Source: Pseudoalteromonas ulvae UL12
GTDB taxonomy: Bacteria; Pseudomonadota; Gammaproteobacteria; Enterobacterales; Alteromonadaceae
Assembly (NCBI RefSeq): GCF_014925405.1
Contig: NZ_AQHJ01000035.1
Span: 558,001-622,000, forward strand
Direction of reading: 5' to 3'
Length of the DNA stretch: 64,000 nucleotides
Part shown: positions 35,301-43,482 of the stretch, one piece after another
How the letters are laid out: each line of letters starts with the position of its first letter
Numbering within the stretch: the first letter of the stretch is position 1
Program-made: the position numbers and the translations under genes
The notes under the pieces: model-generated
What the model was told of the DNA's origin: nothing
Database searches by the model: none
Seen by the model: the letters and a program-made list of their open reading frames with translations, nothing else

Positions 35301-36038
35301 TTGTTTTTCTTCAGCATGGTACCAACGTAAATAATTGGGATCATACAGGGTGACAATCTGACCTCCATTGAAGACATTGGTTGCACTTGTTACCTCATCA
35401 GCTGTTGGAGTCGTATCACCAGTATAAAAGTTATTTGCGTTTTTTGAGGCGCCATTAACAGGCAAACCTTGTAAAATTGAGTCTGCAGAAGTATAGGTTT
35501 TACCGCCAATTTTGAGCGACATCCCAGTATTGTCGCCATTTTCTGCCAATACATCATCAAGGCAATCAAGGGCAGAAATAGTGCTTGCACCTGAGTTTTC
35601 TTTTAACTCAACCCAAGAGCCGGTATTGCCTTTGTATTGATGCTCACGAATAAAACCAGTATAAAATCCATACTTATTTAAGGATTGTTGCGCGGTATCA
35701 CAGCCATTGACGTTTGAGTGAAACCGTTTAGTGTCGCTATTTTTATCTGTACGGGGGAGCTCATTATCAACCCCGCTTCCGATGGTAAAGTAGACAAAGT
35801 CTTCGTTCAGGGAGTTGTCAAAAGAAGAGACGACGGGGTAGGTTTCAAGGGGATCATATCCAGCAACGGTTTGTATTTTTGTGCCCATACTGCCCGAGTT
35901 ATCAAAAATAATTAGTACTTGAGGTTTAGTGTCAAATTGTACTTTTTTATCTCCAATATACAGTTCAATGTCTTCACTCAGGACGCTACTTGTTAAAAGC
36001 AAACCAGTTAAGATCAATCCATACTTCAATTTAGCCAT
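32388..36038 (-). CDS. PilY1/PilC-like type IV pilus tip protein
   Basis: A 1216-residue secreted protein. After a signal peptide (MAKLKYGLILTGLLLTSSVLS) comes a von Willebrand A domain with the MIDAS motif DNSGSMG near residue 50 and later VILVTDGVPT. The C-terminal half (about 620-1190) is the beta-propeller typical of PilY1/PilC, with calcium-loop-like DDKNDNGVVDPGD and DLDGDGRIDL. PilY1 promotes pilus extension and surface sensing in Pseudomonas. The start at 36038 has GAGG six bases upstream; the longer frame from 36074 lacks this. The minor pilin genes that normally flank pilY1 (fimT, pilV, pilW, pilX, pilE) are absent here. Confidence 0.9.
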   Translation of the reverse strand: MAKLKYGLILTGLLLTSSVLSEDIELYIGDKKVQFDTKPQVLIIFDNSGSMGTKIQTVAGYDPLETYPVVSSFDNSLNEDFVYFTIGSGVDNELPRTDKNSDTKRFHSNVNGCDTAQQSLNKYGFYTGFIREHQYKGNTGSWVELKENSGASTISALDCLDDVLAENGDNTGMSLKIGGKTYTSADSILQGLPVNGASKNANNFYTGDTTPTADEVTSATNVFNGGQIVTLYDPNYLRWYHAEEKQTVELSRLKVAQEAITTVLNATPIVDFGLMIFNLDYKGEGVRDGGRIIVPFGNKNDDVIAKVQAIEAETNTPLCETLTEAFRFFAGRSVVYATEDTNCSKNSCGFSYTGNTPAYDTSIMSGSEYISPFKEGCGSNAYVILVTDGVPTVDNDADGYVSSLIATKTDPSNATTNTSPYGFKVGNSNRTSYLPNLAHWMNNNDVNTKVSGDQNVSLYTIGFGEGAEDAEELLLEAATKGGGKYFPARSSIELSQAFSRALSKILEVNTTFTSPSVASNNFDRTRSLDSVYYAMFLPQEGARWLGNLKKLRISGTTVKDQDNKDAINNEGNIKENARTFWLPSDESADGNLVTAGGTNLILTQTQNRTIYTNIGTGTPLPIFSKTNASSYAGGDAALASVMNTSEAELANLFNWTQGYDVDDDNGNQNTQEKRDDIMGDPLHSKPLAINYGDGNVRILVGTNAGFVHMFKDNGDTVTEEWSFIPYELYGNLATLRDNTGGQKVYGMDGSPAVYFDDKNDNGVVDPGDRVWAYIGMRRGGSSYYALDISKPDAPSMLWGSPLTPSDPGFNELGQSWSRPKVTFIDIDGAGNLPVLVIGAGYDLNKDNDAITPDSSGRGLYIVNAQTKALLWSLTPASSNGINKQFDGLHSVPSDIATLDSDYDGYTDRLYFTDSGGDVWRVDMPGSNPFDGDTPWTTIKLASLSSSSSPNDRRFFSQPEVARTYFSKITKSTVTENGETTTTYARKTQPYEAILVGSGNRAHPTYRNTSDGLFMLRDENTVTKSFVKSEDIPAVITIDKLMDITNDPFANSLSNADGFKELEIDLAAFNGWKYLLSSGEKSLSKATVVGGIAYYTSFLPSENNDLEQCVLDGGGGSLYAFHLHYGTKVYDNLTIDVGNRVPDTPQLFFGDHDGSSQFLLIGVGAGEDASGTVQAKSIVTNLVPTDLDGDGRIDLVQQGAGFFGLKTHRTYLYREQK

Positions 36039-36195
36039 TTTGAGCCTCAGATACCGTTGGAAATAAAGCAACACAACTGTTTTGAGTGTAGAAGTAATTA
36101 CACGGCCTGCAATAAATTCGAGCCGATTTCAACCCTAAAAATAGAATGAGTCAGCGTAACTCGAGCCTTGGAAATTTGATTTTCGATAGAGACAA

Positions 36196-36224
36196 TTGAC
36201 AGAGATGACATTGCTGGTTAAGGT
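36196..36224 (+). promoter_or_regulatory. Candidate promoter of the metal-efflux cluster
   Basis: A perfect -35 TTGACA (36196-36201) is followed after 17 bases by TAAGGT (36219-36224), a poor -10. A metal-responsive activator could compensate, but no regulator gene is adjacent. Rest of the 180-base gap: two near-copies of a TCGAGCC-containing word at 36117 and 36161. Confidence 0.3.
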
Positions 36225-36254
36225 TGTCGCACTTGATGAAGATTAAATTGTCCT

Positions 36255-36605
36255 ATGCCACAGAAAGTTACGCTTCTAACCTTTATTTTTATGATTGTGT
36301 TGCAGTCATTGAGTACTGTGGTGGTCGCGAATCAAGTTCATCAAGATCCTCCTACTCATTTAGAATTAGCACATGCCCATTTTCAAGACGATGTGCTCGC
36401 TGATAAACCCGCTTTTGCAGAAAACTTAAACCATGATAGCCAAGATTGTCATCACTGCGGCCATTGTCATGGCTCTCATAGTCAGTGGAATACGCACAGT
36501 GCACATTCTTTTTGTAAACTAGTTCAGTTTGAGCATAAATATTTGTATTTTCACTCGAATAAACAACACATAAGCCAAAACGTTTATCGCCCTCCAATTG
36601 CTTAA
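36255..36605 (+). CDS. Exported His/Cys-rich putative metal-binding protein
   Basis: A 116-residue protein with an N-terminal hydrophobic signal (about 5-25, cleavage near VVVA). The mature part is rich in His and has the cluster CHHCGHCHGSHS near residue 75, followed by HSAHSFCK, a clear metal-chelating stretch. Short secreted proteins of this kind (CzcI-like) often precede Czc/Cus efflux genes. Sixty bases later the RND adaptor gene begins, in the same direction. It may bind or sense the exported metal in the periplasm; no experimental family name is assigned. Confidence 0.75.
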   Translation: MPQKVTLLTFIFMIVLQSLSTVVVANQVHQDPPTHLELAHAHFQDDVLADKPAFAENLNHDSQDCHHCGHCHGSHSQWNTHSAHSFCKLVQFEHKYLYFHSNKQHISQNVYRPPIA

Positions 36606-36664
36606 TTAATCCTATTTTATTTAGAGTTTTATACTTTTAACTATTTGATTAATTGAGAATTATA

Positions 36665-37855
36665 ATGAAAAGACCAATATTTACATTTGGTTTGATGCCA
36701 ATTGTATGGCACTCACTCCAAGACACCTTATACCTGTTGTTCACTCACATTATCCCTATCGGATTGCTGGTTTTAGCACTTAATACAAAAGCTGTTTTTG
36801 CCAACGAAGCGAATGAAGCCGAGCATGCGCATCATGACGAAGAGCCGGTTTCACTCACTTTATCCCAGATGCAAAAAAAGCATGGGAATATTGCAGTCCG
36901 TACCTTGTCATTTGAGCCATTAACACATTCATTCACTGCTGTGGGTGAAGTTAAATCGAATGGCTATAAAAGCTACATCGTTTCTTCACGTACAGATTCA
37001 GTGATTATGAAACGTCATGTTTCGCTGGGTGATCATGTTGATGAAGGCCAAGCTTTGGTTACTTTGTTTAGTGAATCAATTGCGCAATCACAAGCTGAGT
37101 ATTTAGTGAACTCTGCAACGTGGCATCGTATACGGCAATTACCCGTTGGAACCGTCAGTGACAGCGAGCAATTTAGTGCCCGAACTCAATTTAATGCTTC
37201 ATTGGGTAAACTTAAAGCATTAGGGTTAAGTGATAAGATCATTGAGCAATTAAACAATGGCAAGATGACAGATTTAGGCCTGTTTACCTTGACTGCAGAG
37301 CAATCTGGCGTGGTGGCCAATGATGATTTTTCACAAGGGCAGCGCGTTGCCGCTGGCGACAAAATTATGGTGTTGTCAGATGAACGGGAGTTATGGGTTG
37401 AAGCTCGTTTTGCGCCAAGTATCTCTACAGGTATTGCTAAAGGAATGCAAGCTACAGTTCTTTATGATTCAAAGCAGTTTCCTGCCATCGTCATTCAAGA
37501 ATCTCATACAATCGATCCCATTACGCGAACGAAAGTCATTCGCTTAAACGTTAATAATCAGTCCCACCAATTACATGGCGGATTATTTGTAGATGTGGTG
37601 TTTAGGGTTCAAAGCCAAGATAAAAAACTGCTTGTACCACGCGGTGCCTTAACTCGTGCAGCAGATGGCGATTGGCAACTCATGGTCGAGACTGAACAAG
37701 GCATGTTCATTCGCCAAGAAGTTGAATATGTGGAAGCATTCGCAGATAGAGTCGAAATCAGTGGCCTTGCGCCTGGTGTTCGTTATGCCGGATCTGGGGC
37801 TTTTTTTATCGCCTCTGAATTTGCAAAAGCTAATTTTGATACACACAACCATTAA
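36665..37855 (+). CDS. Heavy-metal RND efflux adaptor (CzcB-like)
   Basis: A 396-residue membrane-fusion protein linking the inner-membrane pump to an outer-membrane channel. The N-terminus is long and hydrophobic, then a His-rich patch EANEAEHAHHDEEP gives a metal-binding tail. A lipoyl-like half (HVSLGDHVDEGQALVTL), a helical hairpin, and beta-barrel domains follow (SGVVANDDFSQGQRV, DKKLLVPRGALTR). ATG 36665 has GAGA six bases upstream; a TTG at 36653 is unlikely. The His-rich N-terminus and the lack of Met-rich motifs favour zinc/cobalt over copper. The pump gene follows after 13 bases. Confidence 0.88.
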   Translation: MKRPIFTFGLMPIVWHSLQDTLYLLFTHIIPIGLLVLALNTKAVFANEANEAEHAHHDEEPVSLTLSQMQKKHGNIAVRTLSFEPLTHSFTAVGEVKSNGYKSYIVSSRTDSVIMKRHVSLGDHVDEGQALVTLFSESIAQSQAEYLVNSATWHRIRQLPVGTVSDSEQFSARTQFNASLGKLKALGLSDKIIEQLNNGKMTDLGLFTLTAEQSGVVANDDFSQGQRVAAGDKIMVLSDERELWVEARFAPSISTGIAKGMQATVLYDSKQFPAIVIQESHTIDPITRTKVIRLNVNNQSHQLHGGLFVDVVFRVQSQDKKLLVPRGALTRAADGDWQLMVETEQGMFIRQEVEYVEAFADRVEISGLAPGVRYAGSGAFFIASEFAKANFDTHNH

Positions 37856-37868
37856 TTAAGGAAGCAAG

Positions 37869-40800
37869 ATGTTCGCTAAAATAATTCAATGGTCGTTAGT
37901 AAAACGACTTTTTGTGCTGTTTGGTGTCGTGATTTTGATGGTGTGTGCTGTCTTATCATTTCGTGATCTTAATCTGGATGCATTTCCGGATGTGACGAAT
38001 ATTCAAGTCACGGTCAATACCCAAGCTCCCGGGTACAGTGCTGAGGAAGTTGAACAACTCATTACCTATCCAATTGAATCAGTGATGTATTCATTAGCCC
38101 AGATTGAGCAAGTCAGGTCGATATCAAAAACGGGTTTGTCCGTAGTCACAGTTGTGTTTAAAGATAGTGTCGATATTAATCAAGCGCGGCAATGGGTCTT
38201 TGAGCAATTACAAGTGGCAAAAAATGATATCCCAACGACAGCTGGTATTCCCAGTCTCGGCCCTAACACCTCTGGGTTAGGTCAAGTTTTTCAATACCTA
38301 TTAATCAATGAAGGCGATAACGCGCTGACCAACACAGATTTACGTAGCCTTAACGACTATGTAGTCAAATTATTATTAATGCCGATAGATGGGGTTACGC
38401 AAGTGCTGTCTTTTGGTGGTGAAGTGAAACAATATCAGGTGTCCTTTAACCCACATAAACTGCTCGCGTATCAACTCACTCAGCAACAAGTTGTTGAAGC
38501 GATTGAAGAGAATAATCGACATGCAGGTGGTTGGTATTTAAATCAAGGCGCTGAGCAATTGATTATCAGAGGTGCTGGCTGGTTTGAATCCGGATCACAA
38601 GGAATCGATCAAATCGGTGCGGTTGCAATTAAAACTATTTCAGGCACAGCTGTGCGAGTATCTGATGTGGCTGATGTTTCTCTTGGCGGTGAAATCCGAC
38701 AAGGGGCTGTAACAATGAGTGAGCGCACTTCGCAAGGAGAAATCGAATCCTATGGCGAAGTGGTTACTGGAATTGTCCTCAAACGGATGGGAGCCAATAC
38801 GAATACAACCATCAATGCAATTGAGCAGCGTTTGACGCTGATTAATCAAGCATTACCCGAGGGAGTGCGATTAAAACCTTTTTACAATCAATCGCAATTA
38901 ATAGAGCAAGCGGTTACAACTGTGGTGAAGGCATTGCTGATTGCGAGCGTGTTAATTACGTTGATTATTGCTCTGTTTTTGTTGGATTTGGGTGCGACGA
39001 TGTTGGTGTTGATCTCTATACCAATATCGATAGGCACGGCGCTCATGTTGATGTCTTGGTTAGGGTTATCTGCAAACCTAATGTCTTTGGGCGGATTGGC
39101 CGTGGCGATTGGTTTATTAGTTGATGGCTCTGTGGTGATGGTTGAACACTTAGTTAAACGAGTGCAACACGCATCAGATAACGCTCTGCTTAGCAAAGCA
39201 CAAAGAATGCACTTAATTGGGCAAGCAGCGCAAGAAGTCGCGCGACCGATATTATTTGCTACAGCGATTATTTTAGTGGTGTTTATCCCTATTTTTAGCT
39301 TTGAAGGTGTAGAAGCTAAATTGTTTAAACCCATGGCGCAAAGTATCGTTTTTGCGGTGATCAGCGCTGTTATCGTCGCGCTAATTGTTGTACCAGCATT
39401 GGCGAGCCTGATGATTGGCAACAAAGTAGACTCCAAAAAGAGCTGGTTAGCTCCTATTACTTTGCGTTATCAATACTGGTTGTCGATCATCATTAATCGC
39501 CCTCGAGTATTAATTGCTTCAGCTGTGGTGGCATTAATCGGGAGTGTGTGGATATTAATGTCGATTGGGACTGAGTTTGTGCCTGAACTAGAAGAGGGCA
39601 CTTTAAATCTGAGATTCACTTTAGCGCCGACTGCGAATTTAGAGACTGCGGTTGCAGTGTCATCTGAACTAGAAACATTATTGTTGAGCTTTGACGAGGT
39701 CGATTATGCGGTCAGTCGAATTGGTCGAGCTGAGATTGGAGGGGATCCTGAGCCGGTTAATAATATTGAGATTTATATGGGGCTAAAACCTCACTCAGCT
39801 TGGACAAATGCCAAAAATCGTGAGCAATTGTCTGCCTTAATGAAGGAAAAGCTCGCAGTATTTCCAGGCTTACGACTTACCTTCTCGCAACCGATTGCTA
39901 CACGGGTTGATGAATTGCTATCAGGGGTGAAAGCGCAACTTGCAATCAAGTTATTTGGCCCTGATTTAGCTGTACTTGCCGAGCAAGGGGAACAACTTCA
40001 GCGTCTAGTGGCACAGGTTGATGGGACAACTGAGGTGGAACTGGAGCAAATTGCTGGAGAGGCACAACTATTGATTTCACCTGATCGCGATGCTTTGTAT
40101 CAGTTTGGATTATCGGTGTCAGATCTCATGTCATTGATCCAAAATGGCATTGGCGGTCAGACAGTCGGCCAAGTGATCGATGGCAATGAACGTTCTGATA
40201 TCATCGTGCGACTTGGCAAATCGTATCGAGACAGTGCAGAAAACATCGGTCAGCTAATTATACAATCTCCTGCAGGCGCTTGGGTCAGAGTGTCAGATGT
40301 TGCCAAAGTGAGTTACCACACCGGGCCTTTGCAAGTCAGAAGGGAAAATGTACAGCGACGTGTTGTGGTACAGGCCAATGTGCAAGGTCGAGACATGGGA
40401 AATGTGGTAAAAGATATCCAAGCGACAATCACTGACAAATTACATTTACCTGCTGGGTATTATATTGAGATTGGTGGGCAATATGAAAATCAGCAACGTG
40501 CGCAGCAAAGGTTAATGTGGATCATTCCTCTATCCTTGTGTTTGATTGCTGTACTGCTTTATTTTGCTTTTCATTCGGTGGGTCAAGCTTTACTGATTTT
40601 ACTGAATGTGCCGTTTGCATTGATCGGTGGGATTTTATCTCTCTATCTCTCTGGGCAATATTTATCAGTTCCGAGCTCTGTGGGATTTATCACTTTATTT
40701 GGGGTGGCTGTTTTAAATGGCGTGGTACTTGTACAAAGTATTAATCAGCAAGTTGCCAACCATGCTTCAACCAACGAAGCGATTATCGCGGGTGCCGCAA

Positions 40801-41015
40801 CACGGTTAAGTCCTGTATTAATGACCGCATTAACATCGGCACTTGGTTTAATCCCAATGTTGTTATCGACAGGTGTCGGCGCTGAAATTCAAAAGCCCTT
40901 AGCCAGTGTTATTATTGGTGGGTTGATATCATCGACGTTGCTTACGTTGTTTGTTTTACCTAGCTGTTATGGCTTTTTTTCAAAATACACAATTAGTCAG
41001 TTACGCCCAGACTGA
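37869..41015 (+). CDS. CzcA/CusA family heavy-metal RND pump
   Basis: A 1048-residue proton-driven inner-membrane transporter with twelve membrane segments and two large periplasmic loops. The proton-relay segment reads AIGLLVDGSVVMVEH: it keeps Asp and Glu but has Ala-Ile where CzcA has an additional Asp. In the periplasmic part the stretch RVDELLSGVKAQLAIKLFG has Glu where CusA has the copper-binding Met (IDMLSTG), which argues against copper or silver. GGAAG lies before the ATG. A strong terminator follows. No outer-membrane CzcC gene is present, so a TolC-like protein encoded elsewhere is needed. Exact metal unknown. Confidence 0.9.
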   Translation: MFAKIIQWSLVKRLFVLFGVVILMVCAVLSFRDLNLDAFPDVTNIQVTVNTQAPGYSAEEVEQLITYPIESVMYSLAQIEQVRSISKTGLSVVTVVFKDSVDINQARQWVFEQLQVAKNDIPTTAGIPSLGPNTSGLGQVFQYLLINEGDNALTNTDLRSLNDYVVKLLLMPIDGVTQVLSFGGEVKQYQVSFNPHKLLAYQLTQQQVVEAIEENNRHAGGWYLNQGAEQLIIRGAGWFESGSQGIDQIGAVAIKTISGTAVRVSDVADVSLGGEIRQGAVTMSERTSQGEIESYGEVVTGIVLKRMGANTNTTINAIEQRLTLINQALPEGVRLKPFYNQSQLIEQAVTTVVKALLIASVLITLIIALFLLDLGATMLVLISIPISIGTALMLMSWLGLSANLMSLGGLAVAIGLLVDGSVVMVEHLVKRVQHASDNALLSKAQRMHLIGQAAQEVARPILFATAIILVVFIPIFSFEGVEAKLFKPMAQSIVFAVISAVIVALIVVPALASLMIGNKVDSKKSWLAPITLRYQYWLSIIINRPRVLIASAVVALIGSVWILMSIGTEFVPELEEGTLNLRFTLAPTANLETAVAVSSELETLLLSFDEVDYAVSRIGRAEIGGDPEPVNNIEIYMGLKPHSAWTNAKNREQLSALMKEKLAVFPGLRLTFSQPIATRVDELLSGVKAQLAIKLFGPDLAVLAEQGEQLQRLVAQVDGTTEVELEQIAGEAQLLISPDRDALYQFGLSVSDLMSLIQNGIGGQTVGQVIDGNERSDIIVRLGKSYRDSAENIGQLIIQSPAGAWVRVSDVAKVSYHTGPLQVRRENVQRRVVVQANVQGRDMGNVVKDIQATITDKLHLPAGYYIEIGGQYENQQRAQQRLMWIIPLSLCLIAVLLYFAFHSVGQALLILLNVPFALIGGILSLYLSGQYLSVPSSVGFITLFGVAVLNGVVLVQSINQQVANHASTNEAIIAGAATRLSPVLMTALTSALGLIPMLLSTGVGAEIQKPLASVIIGGLISSTLLTLFVLPSCYGFFSKYTISQLRPD

Positions 41016-41027
41016 TTTAAAATGCTT

Positions 41028-41061
41028 GTTAGTCCTGTTAGTGAAGATTAACAGGACTAAC
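41028..41061 (+). terminator. Terminator after the RND pump gene
   Basis: GTTAGTCCTGTTA and TAACAGGACTAAC make a perfect 13-bp stem with an 8-base loop, followed by ATTGTTT. It lies 13 bases past the pump stop codon. Confidence 0.75.
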
Positions 41062-41127
41062 ATTGTTTCTAGCAACTTAATTCAACAGCTGCTAAACAAT
41101 CTGAAGGCAGAATGAGCTAGTTGTTAA

Positions 41128-41464
41128 TTACACTTTAAAAAACGATAGACGTTTATCAAGAACTGTTGCTAGCTCTCTTAAATCATCGCTTTCTTGTGCA
41201 ACTTTATTCATTTTTTACAGTGGTTATGCATGATTTCAGTGGTTTCATTCGATGCATTTTTGACTAAATTCCCAGAGGCTAACTCACCAACGATATATTG
41301 GAGTTGCCCAAATTCTGCGCCCAAAATATCGGTTATATATTTTCGCATATACCAAGTGAGGTCAAGACTAAGAGGAATTGACAGCACTAATAATAATGAA
41401 ATGAGTAAACTAGCCTGACAAATAACTTGAAGGATTAATATCCTTGGGATATAAACTGACTAAT
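41128..41464 (-). pseudogene. Remnant of a methyl-accepting chemotaxis protein
   Basis: On the minus strand two fragments in different frames match opposite ends of a chemoreceptor. The first (about 41464-41208) encodes a membrane segment (LLISLLLLVLSIPLSL) and a HAMP-like stretch (ILGAEFGQLQYIVGELASG), and ends at a TGA. The second (41211-41128) encodes QESDDLRELATVLDKRLSFF, a typical chemoreceptor C-terminus, and stops at TAA. The whole methyl-accepting signalling region between them is missing. There is no start codon upstream. This is most simply an internal deletion of an MCP gene. It fills much of the 462-base gap 41016-41477. Confidence 0.7.
41427..41455 (+). promoter_or_regulatory. 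Promoter of the aldehyde dehydrogenase-tetR operon
   Basis: TTGAAG (41427-41432) and TATAAA (41450-41455) are exactly 17 bases apart, a good sigma-70 match. Transcription would start about 41462, inside the operator that follows, leaving a leader of only about 15 bases. Confidence 0.65.
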
Positions 41465-41470
41465 CAGTCA
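41457..41470. promoter_or_regulatory. Inverted-repeat operator for the TetR regulator
   Basis: TGACTAATCAGTCA has perfect 5-bp arms around AATC and also contains ACTGA/TCAGT in overlapping symmetry. It directly follows the -10 box and overlaps the predicted transcription start. The operon encodes a TetR repressor, so autorepression from this site is the natural reading. Confidence 0.6.
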
Positions 41471-41477
41471 ACTCATA

Positions 41478-42893
41478 ATGAGTCAAACAGTGAATACAGA
41501 AATAGAACAACTTGAACAGCAGTTTGAAGCGATGCAGGCCCTAGTTAAATCAGAGGGGGAGCTTTCTCCATCACAAAGGGTGAATTTACTGAAACAACTT
41601 AAAAAGGCGCTATTAGCCGAGCAGGATAGTTTGATCTGTGCTTTGAATGAAGACTATGGCAAGCGCAGTGAGTTCGATTCATTAATGGCTGATATTTTAC
41701 CCACCATTAGTCATCTCAATTATACGATAAAAAAACTGCCTAAATGGATCAAACCACAACGGCGTAGTTCAGGTTTGTTAATGCTGCCCTCTACGGTACG
41801 TGTTTACCCCAGCTCATTGGGGGTTGTCGGCGTGATGGTTCCTTGGAATTTTCCCATTAATTTGACCTTTGGGCCTTTAATTTCAGCGATTGCTGCTGGT
41901 AATCGTGTGGCTATAAAGTTGAGTGAGTTTACCCCTGCAACCAACCAAGTCATTGTTAAAATATGTGCCGTGCTGCAAGATAATGTGTTTGTGATACAAG
42001 GTGAGCAAGCTGTCAGTGAGTGTTTCTCGCAACTTCCTTTTGATCATTTATTTTTTACCGGATCAACGTCGGTAGGAAGACATGTCATGGCTGCTGCGGC
42101 AAAAAATCTCACTCCTGTGACATTAGAGCTTGGTGGGAAATCTCCCGTCGTCATTGCGCCTAATATGAGTGTCAAGCATGCGGTCGAGCGTATTATCTTT
42201 GGAAAATGCCTCAACAGTGGCCAAATTTGTGTGGCTCCAGATTATGTGTTACTTCCAAAAGATCAAGAAATGGCTTTTATTACAACATTTCAAGAGACGT
42301 TTTTAACAATGTATCCAAATGGTTTGCAGGACGATGATTACAGTGCTGTGATTAACCATGCGCAATTTGAACGTTTAAGCCAGTTATTAAATAATGCCAA
42401 GGAACAAAAAGCCAATATTTATCCTGCATGTGAACCGAGTATTGATGTGTCTGAGCGGCGAATGGTGCCCCATTTGGTCACTCAATTACCAGCAGATAAC
42501 GATTTATTAATCAATGAGATATTTGGCCCCATCTTACCTATTGTTACTTACCAAGAATTAGATGATGCAATTGCGTATATCAATGCAAGGCCTCATCCAT
42601 TAGCGCTTTATATCATGTCTTTTGATACTGATGTACAACACAAAGTGATAGCTCAAACACGCAGTGGTGGGGTGGCAATTAACGATACCGTTTTACAAGT
42701 CGCACTGGAAGATGCCCCTTTTGGCGGGGTTGGTGCTTCTGGAATGGGGCAATATCATGGTTATGAAGGGTTCAATACGTTTTCTAAATCTCGAACCGTA
42801 TTCAAAAGTTATCGCTTTAATCCGCGTGCAACTTTACTTATTCGTTACCGTGCATTGTTGATGAATGTGATCAAAAGAGTGTTTATTCGTTAA
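41478..42893 (+). CDS. Coniferyl-aldehyde-type aldehyde dehydrogenase
   Basis: A 471-residue NAD(P)-dependent aldehyde dehydrogenase that oxidises aldehydes to acids. Motifs in order are VMVPWNFPINLTFGPL (cofactor fold, near residue 115), TGSTSVGRHVM, the Glu motif TLELGGKSPV and the catalytic cysteine in CLNSGQICVAPDY, with the GVGASGMGQYHG loop near the end. It resembles the coniferyl aldehyde dehydrogenase (CalB) subgroup, including an amphipathic C-terminal tail (RYRALLMNVIKRVF) seen in membrane-associated fatty aldehyde dehydrogenases. No strong ribosome-binding site precedes the ATG because the leader is very short. Its TAA overlaps the ATG of tetR. Natural aldehyde unknown. Confidence 0.88.
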   Translation: MSQTVNTEIEQLEQQFEAMQALVKSEGELSPSQRVNLLKQLKKALLAEQDSLICALNEDYGKRSEFDSLMADILPTISHLNYTIKKLPKWIKPQRRSSGLLMLPSTVRVYPSSLGVVGVMVPWNFPINLTFGPLISAIAAGNRVAIKLSEFTPATNQVIVKICAVLQDNVFVIQGEQAVSECFSQLPFDHLFFTGSTSVGRHVMAAAAKNLTPVTLELGGKSPVVIAPNMSVKHAVERIIFGKCLNSGQICVAPDYVLLPKDQEMAFITTFQETFLTMYPNGLQDDDYSAVINHAQFERLSQLLNNAKEQKANIYPACEPSIDVSERRMVPHLVTQLPADNDLLINEIFGPILPIVTYQELDDAIAYINARPHPLALYIMSFDTDVQHKVIAQTRSGGVAINDTVLQVALEDAPFGGVGASGMGQYHGYEGFNTFSKSRTVFKSYRFNPRATLLIRYRALLMNVIKRVFIR

Positions 42894-43456
42894 TGAAACT
42901 GGATAAAAAACAAGCCATTTTAGATTCAGCACTGACCTTATTTGTACAACAAGGTTTTAATGGAACCGCGACGGCGAAAATAGCACAACATGCAGGTGTG
43001 GCCAATGGCAGTATTTTTCATCACTTTCACTCTAAGCAAGGGGTGATAGACGCACTCTACCTTGATTTGAAACAGCAGTTTTCTGAGACGTTAATACTCG
43101 CATCTCAGGCGGGTAGCAACGATGATGAATCATTCATTCTATGGCGCTGCGCTTTACGCTGGTTTGTTGATAATCCTGAAAAACTACAGTTTTTCAAGTT
43201 GTATTGTGATTCACCTGATATTTCAGATCAGGTACATCAACAAGTGATCGAGCAATTGTTTGGTTTCTTATATGAAATGATTGAATATGGAAAACAATGC
43301 AATCAATACAAGCCGCTAGACACTAGTTACTTAGTGCAGTTAATCCAGGGGAGCCTGTTTGTGAGTGCCGAGTATGCACTGAACGCAGGAGGAGAGTGTG
43401 ATGAATCTTTCATTAAACAAAGCTATGACATCATTATGGGCATACTAAAAGTGTAA
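42893..43456 (+). CDS. TetR/AcrR family repressor
   Basis: A 187-residue regulator with an N-terminal helix-turn-helix (TATAKIAQHAGVANGSIFHH, residues about 22-41) and an all-helical ligand domain. It shares one base with the aldehyde dehydrogenase stop, so the two are translationally coupled. The operator at 41457-41470 is the likely target. The ligand may be an aldehyde or fatty acyl compound related to the dehydrogenase substrate; this is inference. A bidirectional terminator follows immediately. Confidence 0.9.
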   Translation: MKLDKKQAILDSALTLFVQQGFNGTATAKIAQHAGVANGSIFHHFHSKQGVIDALYLDLKQQFSETLILASQAGSNDDESFILWRCALRWFVDNPEKLQFFKLYCDSPDISDQVHQQVIEQLFGFLYEMIEYGKQCNQYKPLDTSYLVQLIQGSLFVSAEYALNAGGECDESFIKQSYDIIMGILKV

Positions 43457-43479
43457 AAGGAGGCTAAATGCCTCCTTTT
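43455..43479. terminator. Bidirectional terminator between convergent genes
   Basis: AAAAGGAGGC and GCCTCCTTTT form a perfect 10-bp stem with loop TAAAT. The A-run and T-run inside the arms give a terminator in both directions, for tetR and for the Sel1 gene ending at 43483. Confidence 0.85.
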
Positions 43480-43482
43480 AAC

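Noticed and set aside
38888..39436. A 182-codon open frame on the minus strand opposite the RND pump gene
   Set aside because: It lies wholly inside czcA-like coding sequence, its translation is Ile/Asn/Ala-rich without domain features, and it has no ribosome-binding site; a shadow of strong codon bias.
41194..41418. A 74-codon plus-strand frame in the gap after the RND pump gene
   Set aside because: No ribosome-binding site or family; the minus strand of the same stretch encodes recognisable chemoreceptor fragments.
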